From: Desulfovibrio sp.
GTDB taxonomy: Bacteria; Desulfobacterota; Desulfovibrionia; Desulfovibrionales; Desulfovibrionaceae
DNA length: 5,231 nucleotides
Reading direction: 5' to 3'
Assembly (NCBI GenBank): GCA_031255035.1
Contig: JAIRTI010000269.1
Span: 1-5,231, forward strand
Made by a program: the position numbers and the translations under genes
Notes under the pieces: generated by a model
Databases searched by the model: none
The model's input: the letters and a program-made list of their open reading frames with translations, nothing else
What the model was told of the DNA's origin: nothing
Part shown: piece after piece, positions 1 to 5,231 of the stretch
Numbering within the stretch: the stretch's first letter is position 1
Layout: each line of letters begins with the position of its first letter

Positions 1-45
1 AGGAGTGGTGCCCCTGTTGCTGCGCGTAGTCAGAACCCAAACTGA

Positions 46-179
46 GGGGGTCCGGGGGAAATGATTTCCCCCGGCGGGGTCCGGGGCAGCGCCCCGGCCG
101 CCGGAGGCATTGCCTTTCACAGTTGGCGAATGGGGGGCCGCAAAAAGCTCATAATGAGAATTGCCGCAGGCCTTGCGGC
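46..179. repeat. Composite GC-rich palindromic intergenic repeat, left copy
   Basis: This stretch is a chain of inverted repeats. A near-perfect palindrome at 52-74 has 10-11 bp arms around a tiny centre. A 7-bp stem at 81-87/91-97 has a 3-nt loop. A short one lies at 105-109/111-115. An AT-rich palindrome lies at 148-158, and a 6-bp stem at 163-168/174-179. The 11-mer ggggtccgggg occurs twice, at 47-57 and 76-86, each time leading into a hairpin, so the left half looks modular. Positions 98-167 recur inverted at 5082-5151 with one difference. No transposase gene is visible. The element looks like a dispersed REP/MITE-like intergenic repeat (inference), sitting about 50 bp beyond the ybeY stop codon. 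Confidence 0.85.
142..179 (-). terminator. Possible weak transcript-end hairpins downstream of ybeY
   Basis: Read on the minus strand after ybeY, a 6-bp GC stem (179-174 with 168-163, 5-nt loop) is followed by a short ctcattatgag hairpin (158-148). Right after that comes a run of five T (146-142). The stem next to the T run is only 4-5 bp, so this is at best a weak intrinsic terminator. It lies inside the repeat element. No better terminator is visible after ybeY, so the repeat may be what ends or protects the operon transcript (inference). Confidence 0.3.
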
Positions 180-227
180 CCTGCCGAAACTTTTCGACGA
201 GAAAAATGGTCGCCGGGAACGATTCTT

Positions 228-731
228 TCAGCCCGATATCCGGCCGGCAGCCGCTTTTTCCATAAGGGCCTCCATCCGCTCCATTTCCGGCCCGTGCTCA
301 AGGCCCAGCAGGTGGGCCAGGCCGTGGGCCAGCAGACGAGCGCAGTGCTCGCCGGGGTCCTGACCGTACAGGAAGCATTCGCGCAAAAATGTGTCGGGGC
401 TCAAGGCCAGGGCGCCGAGCAGAGAGCCGGATGCCCCGCCACGGCCCGCGCCCAGGGGGAAGGACAGAATATTGGTGGGCCCGGACCGCCCGAGGCATTG
501 GCCGTGCAGAACCTCCATGGAGGCGTCGTCAAGAACGACCAGTTCCGCCTGCGCGTCAGGACGGCCGGCGGCCGCCAGCATGGCGGCTATCATGTCCTGA
601 AGCTCGCCGGAAGAAAAAGGCAGCTTCCAGCGGACGATGACGGGCGCGTTATCCGGAAGGGCACAGTCCTCTTGCGCGGTTTTGCCGCCTTGCGAAGCGC
701 CGCCGGGCGCGGGTTCGGGAGTATCGCGCAT
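228..731 (-). CDS. ybeY: Endoribonuclease YbeY (rRNA maturation factor), divergent
   Basis: The 167-residue protein is a cytoplasmic metal-dependent endoribonuclease of the YbeY/UPF0054 family, which acts in 16S rRNA 3'-end maturation and 70S ribosome quality control. The metal-binding signature H-x3-H-x5-H is intact (H136, H140, H146), and the family block PTNILSFP is at residues 85-92. Several usually conserved positions differ. The Arg five residues before the PTN proline (Arg59 in E. coli) is Leu80 here. The usual GD after the SLL stretch is GA (106-107). The usual GYDH is GLEH (143-146). The first 28 residues are a Gly/Ala/Pro/Gln-rich extension without family similarity. ATG at 731 lies 11 bp after the preceding stop codon. 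No clear Shine-Dalgarno sequence is seen, so translation may be coupled or the start may lie further in. It is the last gene of the operon. The family call is firm; full activity is not proven. Confidence 0.92.
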   Translation of the reverse strand: MRDTPEPAPGGASQGGKTAQEDCALPDNAPVIVRWKLPFSSGELQDMIAAMLAAAGRPDAQAELVVLDDASMEVLHGQCLGRSGPTNILSFPLGAGRGGASGSLLGALALSPDTFLRECFLYGQDPGEHCARLLAHGLAHLLGLEHGPEMERMEALMEKAAAGRISG

Positions 732-742
732 GGGCTTGCCGG

Positions 743-3079
743 CTATTGCGCTATGGAGGGCGTTGCGGCGGCAGCCTCCGGGAGCTTGTTCGGCGCTTTG
801 TCCTGCGGAGCGCCGGCCGGTTTGATCGCCAGACCCTTGCTCTGGCGGGCGCTGTCCTTGTCGGGCGCGCCGCCGGGGTAGCTGATGCGGTGATGGAAAA
901 GCCCCCGGAGGATGCGCTGGAAGCTGTCGGCCAGCTCGTGCAGGTCCTTGAAGGTCAGATCCGATTCATCCATCTGGCCGGCGGAATATATGCCTTTCAT
1001 GACGCCGTCGATATGCTGCATCAGGCGCGTGGGCGTCGTGTCGTCCAGGGTGCGGGTTGAGGCTTCCACAATATCGGCCAGCATGACGATGGCGGCTTCG
1101 CGGCTTTGGGCTTTGGGTCCGGGGTAGCGGAAATCCTCAATGTTGGGCGGGGCCGAATCGGGCTGATTCAGGGCTTTGCGATAGAAATACTGGATGATGT
1201 TGTTGCCGTGGTGCTGGCCGATGATGTCGGTCACTTCCTTTCCCAGGCGGTGCTGCCGCGCCAGCTCGACCCCTTGTTTGACGTGGGAGATGAGGATCAG
1301 GGCGCTCATGGAGGGTGCCAGGCGGTCGTGGGGGTTGTCGTCGATCTGCTGGTTCTCGATGAAGTAGTTGGCTTTGGTCACTTTGCCGATATCATGGTAC
1401 AGAGCCGCCACTTTGCACAGCAGGCTGTTCGCGCCGACGCGCTTGGCCCCGGCCTCGCACATGTTGGAGACGATGAGGGAGTGATGATAGGTGCCGGGCG
1501 CGTTGAGCATCAGGTCGCGCAAGAGCGGCTGCTCAAGGTTCAAAAGCTCCATCAGCCTGAAGCGGGTGGTGTAGCCGAAAAACATTTCCACCAGCGGGAT
1601 CAGGGCGAAGGTCAGGGCCATGGAGGCGAAGGCCCCGCCCAGAAGCAGGGAGAACAGTTCGGACAGATAGCGGTTGTGCGCGCCGCCCTGCGCCATGGTG
1701 GTGGCCGCCCACAAGGCGAGCAGACCGGCCGACAGAGGCAGGAGCGACCAGACCACGTCGCGCCGGGACGCGCTTCTGTTGGTCAGCCAGGTGCTCCACA
1801 TGGCGCTTAGAAAATAGAACAGGAAGAGCGCCAGCCCGCCGTCCATGATCACCGTGCAGAAAAAGGCCAGCAGCAGCCCGGTCACCAGGTAGCGCCGGGC
1901 TGAAAATATCTGGGCGGCCAGCGCGGCCGCCCCGGCCACGGGCACGGCAAAGGCCAGGCTTTCCGGGAGAAACTGGGGGGCGACTTCGGCTATCTGCGCC
2001 CCGTGCGCGGCCAGGCCTTTGGCTATGAGCGAGAACAGGGCCAGCAGCACGGCCAGAAAGATGAAGTCTTTGTTGCGCATGACACTGGAGTTCTTGCCGC
2101 TGGGCGAGAACAGGAGACCGAGCGAAATGAGCAGGCCGCACAAGGCCACGCCGAAAAAGCCCTTGACCCTGGCGCTGCCAGACTGGCGTTGCAGCAAGAC
2201 CTGCATTTTCTGCTGCTGTTCGCGGCTGACCCTGTCGCCTTTCTGGATGATAAGCTCGCCGCGCAACACGCGGTGCACCACCGGGTCCACGGCTTCGGCC
2301 AGACGGTCGGCCTGGGCCGTGGTCTCGTCGTAATTGGGTATGAGGCTGGGCCGCAAAAGCGCGCCGATGATGATCGACAGCGCCCGTTTGCCATGGCTTG
2401 AGAAGCTCAAATCCTTGATCTGCTGGGAAATCTGAAGCTCAAGGCCGCGAATGTCAATGAGGTGGAAGGCTTCGGCGAGCAGGCTTTCTTCGCCGGAGAT
2501 GACGTTGCGGATGAGCAGACCGCCGGGGTAACTCTGGATCACGCCAAGGTCGGGCAGCACCCCGCTTCTCAGGCGCTGTTCCGCCAGGGGCAGGATGCTT
2601 GTCAGCACCGATTTCTGCACCGTCGGCGTCGCCAGCGAGTTCAGGGCCGTGAGTGAAATCTCCGCGCCGAAGTCCTCCGAAAGCGTTTTGCGCACGGCTT
2701 CCTTCTGATCGGCATCGTGGGCCTCGTTGATGCTCAGAAAAATGTCATGCACGCGGCCGCGCAGGGAATCCGCCGGAATGGTCACCAGGTCCATGATCAG
2801 GGGCTGCATGCGCCTGGCCACGTCCTGGCGGGCGTAGGTGGCGTACCTGTCTCTGAACAGAAAGGTGCTGTCGGCCACAACGTCGGCCGGGGCGATGTCG
2901 CCCTCGGTGTACAGGGTGCGCCGGGGGTTGAACTCAAGGGTGCCGAGGGCGGCCAGAGCCACAATCACCGCGAGCAGCAGAAAGTAGGCCTTGGGCGGGA
3001 GTTTGGAATCAATGCGCGCAAGGGCGAGGGAAAAGCCAGAGCGCGCCTTGTCAGGAATATGCTTGCTGATACTTGTCAT
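743..3079 (-). CDS. 7TM receptor-type HDIG-domain membrane phosphohydrolase (PgpH-like)
   Basis: The 778-residue membrane protein has the 7TMR-HD layout. A first membrane segment lies at about 31-48. A large extracytoplasmic 7TMR-HDED-type domain covers about 50-305. Seven hydrophobic segments follow at about 306-325, 337-357, 371-392, 396-412, 414-432, 442-462 and 474-501. A cytoplasmic HD domain spans about 520-700. Metal ligands are intact: H532/H533, the HDIGK motif at 562-566, H599, H623/H624 and D669. The last 45 residues are Ala/Pro/Lys-rich and probably disordered. Family members hydrolyse nucleotide second messengers, and Listeria PgpH degrades cyclic di-AMP; that substrate here is an inference. 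The ATG at 3079 lies inside the 3' end of phoH (29-bp overlap, different frame), with no strong ribosome binding site, which suggests translational coupling. The length is normal and no frameshift is seen. Confidence 0.96.
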   Translation of the reverse strand: MTSISKHIPDKARSGFSLALARIDSKLPPKAYFLLLAVIVALAALGTLEFNPRRTLYTEGDIAPADVVADSTFLFRDRYATYARQDVARRMQPLIMDLVTIPADSLRGRVHDIFLSINEAHDADQKEAVRKTLSEDFGAEISLTALNSLATPTVQKSVLTSILPLAEQRLRSGVLPDLGVIQSYPGGLLIRNVISGEESLLAEAFHLIDIRGLELQISQQIKDLSFSSHGKRALSIIIGALLRPSLIPNYDETTAQADRLAEAVDPVVHRVLRGELIIQKGDRVSREQQQKMQVLLQRQSGSARVKGFFGVALCGLLISLGLLFSPSGKNSSVMRNKDFIFLAVLLALFSLIAKGLAAHGAQIAEVAPQFLPESLAFAVPVAGAAALAAQIFSARRYLVTGLLLAFFCTVIMDGGLALFLFYFLSAMWSTWLTNRSASRRDVVWSLLPLSAGLLALWAATTMAQGGAHNRYLSELFSLLLGGAFASMALTFALIPLVEMFFGYTTRFRLMELLNLEQPLLRDLMLNAPGTYHHSLIVSNMCEAGAKRVGANSLLCKVAALYHDIGKVTKANYFIENQQIDDNPHDRLAPSMSALILISHVKQGVELARQHRLGKEVTDIIGQHHGNNIIQYFYRKALNQPDSAPPNIEDFRYPGPKAQSREAAIVMLADIVEASTRTLDDTTPTRLMQHIDGVMKGIYSAGQMDESDLTFKDLHELADSFQRILRGLFHHRISYPGGAPDKDSARQSKGLAIKPAGAPQDKAPNKLPEAAAATPSIAQ

Positions 3080-4094
3080 AAGCTTCGACGATGCGCCCGA
3101 CCAGAGGGTGCCGGATCACATCCTGTTTGTTGAACCGCACAACGCCGATGCCCTCCACATCCTTGAGCACGTCAAGGGCCTGCACCAGGCCCGAGGGCTT
3201 CGTGCCGTCCGGGGCGGCGGGCAGGTCTATCTGGGTGATGTCGCCGGTAACGGCCGCGCGCGAGCCGAAGCCCAGGCGCGTGACGAACATCTTCATCTGT
3301 TCGTGAGTGGTGTTTTGCGCCTCATCCAGTATGATGTAGGCGTCGTTCAGGGTGCGCCCGCGCATGAAAGCCAGAGGCGCTATTTCAATGACGCCCGAGT
3401 CGATCATCTCGGCCACTTTTTCCTGGTCAAGCATGTCGTGCAGCGCGTCGTACAGGGGCCGGAGATAGGGATTGACCTTTTCGGCCAGATCGCCCGGCAG
3501 AAAGCCCAGGCGTTCGCCGGCCTCAACGGCCGGACGCGTCAGTATAAGCCGCCGCACCCGTTTGGCAAGGAGCATTGAAAGGGCGACGGCAACCGCCAGA
3601 TAGGTCTTGCCCGTACCGGCGGGGCCCACGGCAAAGGTCATGTCCTTCTGCCTGAGCGAAGCCGCATACTCGCGCTGGGCAAGGCTTTTCGCCACGATGC
3701 TCCTGCGCCCGCCGCCGGAAAAGACCGCGTCGCCGAACAGTTCCTTCAGCTTGGTCTCCGGGTTGCGCTCCATGATGGCGTAGGCGTGCTCCATATCCTT
3801 GGGCGTCAGGCGCGCGCCGGCGCGCAGCATGGAATAGATCTGCATCAGCAGGTTCTGCACCAGGTCGACGCTTTCCCCGTCGCCGCGAATGAGCAGATCG
3901 CCTCCTCGGGACGCCAGACGCAGGCCGCTGCGCTGAGCCAGCATGTCCAGGTTGGCGTTGCGCGGACCGAACAGCTCGTTGGCGTAGCCCGGATCGTCAA
4001 AGGAAAGACTGCGTTCGACCGGAGCAGGCCCGGCAGGGCCGCTCTTGGAAGGATATGAGGGAAGGTCCGTGGTCTTCGTCATTGGCTGCGTCAT
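3051..4094 (-). CDS. phoH: PhoH-family ATPase (YbeZ-like), partner of YbeY
   Basis: The 347-residue cytoplasmic P-loop NTPase matches the PhoH/YbeZ family in length and motifs. A KH-like N-terminal region spans about 28-90. Walker A GPAGTGKT is at 157-164. The family block [16 protein letters not shown] is at 186-201. Walker B IILDEAQN is at 254-261, the VTGD sensor-like segment at 282-285, and RHPLVGRI at 328-335. YbeZ proteins bind YbeY and act with it in rRNA processing and ribosome quality control; several have ATPase or RNA-unwinding activity. The ATG at 4094 directly follows an in-frame TGA, so this is the earliest possible start. Met5 (codon at 4082) is an alternative, and neither has a convincing Shine-Dalgarno sequence. 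Residues 1-27 are Pro/Ser/Gly-rich and look unconserved. It is the first gene of the operon and divergent from the gene at 4373. Confidence 0.97.
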   Translation of the reverse strand: MTQPMTKTTDLPSYPSKSGPAGPAPVERSLSFDDPGYANELFGPRNANLDMLAQRSGLRLASRGGDLLIRGDGESVDLVQNLLMQIYSMLRAGARLTPKDMEHAYAIMERNPETKLKELFGDAVFSGGGRRSIVAKSLAQREYAASLRQKDMTFAVGPAGTGKTYLAVAVALSMLLAKRVRRLILTRPAVEAGERLGFLPGDLAEKVNPYLRPLYDALHDMLDQEKVAEMIDSGVIEIAPLAFMRGRTLNDAYIILDEAQNTTHEQMKMFVTRLGFGSRAAVTGDITQIDLPAAPDGTKPSGLVQALDVLKDVEGIGVVRFNKQDVIRHPLVGRIVEAYDKYQQAYS

Positions 4095-4227
4095 TCATCG
4101 CCGGAGCACAGGCGTCGCCCGGCCGGCGTAAGCGGTCCCATGACCAGGACGGAAAAGCCCGCAACGCGGAGCGCCGTTCTCCACATATGCGCAACATACA
4201 GGGAAAGAAAAGTGGCGTCCAATCTTT

Positions 4228-4233
4228 ATTATA
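4228..4233 (-). promoter_or_regulatory. Candidate -10 box for the phoH operon
   Basis: The minus strand reads TATAAT, a perfect sigma-70 type -10 hexamer, in the AT-rich core of the divergent region. No good -35 lies 16-18 bp upstream, where tgtgat is the best I see, so it is a partial promoter on sequence grounds. An alternative slightly downstream pairs TTGGAC (4223-4218) with TATGTT (4199-4194) at 18-bp spacing. Either would give a phoH leader of about 90-130 nt. Confidence 0.4.
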
Positions 4234-4249
4234 AGTAAAAAATAAAATA

Positions 4250-4262
4250 AATCACATAGTTG
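4250..4262 (+). promoter_or_regulatory. Candidate IHF binding site
   Basis: AATCACATAGTTG matches the IHF core consensus WATCAANNNNTTR at all but one specified position. It has an A/T-rich stretch (4221-4249) directly on its 5' side, as strong IHF sites do. It lies about 50-62 bp before the predicted sigma-54 start, the usual place for an IHF bend that brings a distant activator to the polymerase. This is a sequence match only. It also falls just upstream of the candidate phoH promoter, so bending could affect both directions. Confidence 0.45.
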
Positions 4263-4263
4263 T

Positions 4264-4290
4264 TGCCAGCTGTGTCGGCGCTGACTGGCA
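4264..4290. promoter_or_regulatory. Inverted repeat overlapping the -24 element
   Basis: TGCCAG (4264-4269) and CTGGCA (4285-4290) form a perfect 6-bp inverted repeat with a 15-bp gap. The right arm includes the GG of the sigma-54 -24 box. A protein bound here would compete with sigma-54, so an operator role is possible. A 6-bp match this close to a TGGCA-containing promoter can also arise by chance. Confidence 0.25.
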
Positions 4291-4301
4291 CGCTTTGTGC
4301 A
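4286..4301 (+). promoter_or_regulatory. Sigma-54 (RpoN) promoter for the gene at 4373
   Basis: TGGCACGCTTTGTGCA matches the -24/-12 consensus TGGCACGNNNNTTGCW with one mismatch (G for the first T of TTGC). The essential GG (4287-4288) and GC (4299-4300) are separated by exactly 10 bp. The predicted transcription start is near 4312, giving a leader of about 60 nt before the ATG at 4373. Sigma-54 promoters need an AAA+ enhancer-binding protein. Its gene is not in this window, and I cannot assign the upstream activator site; part of the upstream region would lie in the phoH leader. Confidence 0.82.
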
Positions 4302-4317
4302 AAAATAAAGGGAAAAG

Positions 4318-4347
4318 GCGGCGATCCGGGCATTTTTTGCCTGCCGC
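4318..4347 (+). promoter_or_regulatory. Stem-loop in the 5' leader of the gene at 4373
   Basis: Within the predicted sigma-54 transcript, GCGGC (4318-4322) pairs with GCCGC (4343-4347). An inner GGCA (4329-4332) pairs with TGCC (4338-4341) around a five-T loop. The structure starts about 6 nt after the predicted transcript start and ends 13 nt before the ribosome binding site. It could protect the 5' end or tune translation. The stems are short and interrupted, so the role is speculative. Confidence 0.35.
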
Positions 4348-4360
4348 GAAAGTGAAGCAA

Positions 4361-4366
4361 AAGGAG
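4361..4366 (+). promoter_or_regulatory. Ribosome binding site that sets the start at 4373
   Basis: AAGGAG lies 6 nt before ATG 4373, the strongest Shine-Dalgarno sequence in the window. The reading frame is open back to an ATG at 4295, but that codon sits inside the sigma-54 promoter, upstream of the predicted transcript start, and has no ribosome binding site. ATG 4373 is therefore chosen. Confidence 0.88.
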
Positions 4367-4372
4367 ACGCCC

Positions 4373-5062
4373 ATGTCCGTATCCGGCATATACGGCAACA
4401 GTTCCCTCGACCTGACAAGCCTGTTCGCCGACGCCTCGGTCAACGGCAGCGACGACAACAACGGCCTGCTGGCTACATCAAACCGCTGGCTTGAAAACGC
4501 GCAGGCCAAAAAAGCGCAAAGCGCTTACGGCGTGGGCGCGGGCATGAGCTCGGACATCGGCCAGGCGGCTCTAAATAAGGCTTTGTCCGAAATCAAAACC
4601 GAAACCGGCAAGGTCACCTTCAAAGACGTTGAAGAGCACCGCAAAAATCTTGAAGAAGAATTCAGCGCCACTGTACGCATGGCCCTTATGGAACATGGCG
4701 TGTATCTGGACGTGGATTTTTCGTTGACCATGACGGCCGATGGCAACATCCATGTCAAATGCGACGACGCCTTGGTCAGGGAAAAGATTGAGAAATATCT
4801 GAAAGACAATCCCAAGGTCTGCGAGCAGTTCGGCTATATCCAGGCCCTGTCCAATCTTAATCGGGCGCGCCAGAGTTCGCCGGCCGGCTTGCAGGGCGGG
4901 CGGATCGCCAAGGCCGGGATGCAGGCCCAGGCCATGGAGGCCTTCTTCGGCGAGGCCATGAACGCGGGCATGAATTACGCCGCGCTGATGGCGGAGTTCG
5001 GCCAGGGCATAGGCATCACCGAATCGGCCAGCTTTTACGCCGGCCTTGATTTTACCGTCTGA
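4373..5062 (+). CDS. Conserved-type hypothetical protein, sigma-54 controlled
   Basis: I do not recognise a named family for this 229-residue protein. It has no signal peptide or membrane segment, so it is probably cytoplasmic or exported by a non-Sec route. Residues 1-36 are rich in Ser, Asn, Asp and Gly and look flexible. Residues 60-108 are helical and charged (KDVEEHRKNLEEEF at 84-97). Residues 110-129 read as a small beta hairpin (VDFSLTMTADGNIHV at 114-128). Residues 132-166 are helical again (REKIEKYLKDNP at 136-147). Residues 176-215 are Ala/Met/Gly-rich and amphipathic. Cys130 and Cys150 are the only cysteines. It stands alone on its strand behind a sigma-54 promoter. The soluble, flexible N-terminus would fit a flagellar or type III substrate or a regulator, but this is a guess. 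The CDS itself is well supported by its ribosome binding site, promoter and codon pattern. Confidence 0.93.
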   Translation: MSVSGIYGNSSLDLTSLFADASVNGSDDNNGLLATSNRWLENAQAKKAQSAYGVGAGMSSDIGQAALNKALSEIKTETGKVTFKDVEEHRKNLEEEFSATVRMALMEHGVYLDVDFSLTMTADGNIHVKCDDALVREKIEKYLKDNPKVCEQFGYIQALSNLNRARQSSPAGLQGGRIAKAGMQAQAMEAFFGEAMNAGMNYAALMAEFGQGIGITESASFYAGLDFTV

Positions 5063-5081
5063 GGACGGCAAACATTTCCCG

Positions 5082-5231
<150 letters not shown>

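Noticed and set aside
1..64. Possible C-terminal ends of a plus-strand gene entering from the left (frame 1 open to a TGA at 43-45; frame 2 open to a TGA at 62-64)
   Set aside because: Two frames are open over a very short distance and neither tail resembles a family I recognise. A convergent gene ending at 45, just before the repeat, is possible but cannot be supported from 45 bases.
123..881. 252-codon plus-strand open frame
   Set aside because: It starts inside the repeat and then runs antisense to ybeY and the HD gene. No family motif is present, and GC-rich antisense frames are commonly open by chance.
1106..1810. 234-codon plus-strand open frame antisense to the HD gene
   Set aside because: Covers the coding strand of the HDIG and membrane segments, has low-complexity Gly/Gln/His-rich composition, and shows no ribosome binding site or motif.
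4295..4372. Upstream ATG extension of the hypothetical protein by 26 residues
   Set aside because: The codon lies within the sigma-54 promoter, before the predicted transcript start, and has no Shine-Dalgarno sequence, unlike ATG 4373.

Overview
The window reads as a GC-rich chromosomal contig end from a Desulfovibrio-like bacterium (Desulfovibrionaceae). That placement is an inference. It rests on the gene order phoH / 7TM-HD phosphohydrolase / ybeY, on a strong sigma-54 promoter in front of a lineage-type hypothetical gene, and on GC-rich palindromic intergenic repeats of the kind I associate with that group.

Layout. Positions 1-227 are intergenic and hold a composite palindromic repeat (about 46-179) just beyond the 3' end of ybeY. 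Positions 228-4094 are a tight minus-strand operon read phoH -> 7TM-HDIG phosphohydrolase -> ybeY. The first two genes overlap by 29 bp and the last two are 11 bp apart. Positions 4095-4372 are a divergent control region. It has an AT-rich core with a perfect minus-strand TATAAT, and on the plus strand an IHF-like site, a near-consensus sigma-54 promoter, a leader stem-loop and a strong ribosome binding site. Positions 4373-5062 encode a 229-residue soluble protein of unknown function. Positions 5082-5151 carry a second copy of the repeat, inverted relative to the first (69 of 70 bases match), and it runs straight into 82 consecutive G residues that look like a sequencing/assembly artefact at a contig end.

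How the genes work together. PhoH (a YbeZ-like ATPase) and YbeY (an endoribonuclease) are a known functional pair in rRNA maturation and ribosome quality control. The membrane HD protein between them belongs to the 7TMR-HD/PgpH family, whose characterised Listeria member hydrolyses cyclic di-AMP, so the operon may link nucleotide second-messenger turnover to RNA metabolism (inference). The divergent gene appears to be separately controlled by sigma-54 and an unidentified activator. It is the least understood and most interesting gene here. The two repeat copies lie just after the 3' ends of the two outward-facing transcription units, in the same orientation relative to transcription, which suggests a role at transcript ends or preferred insertion there.
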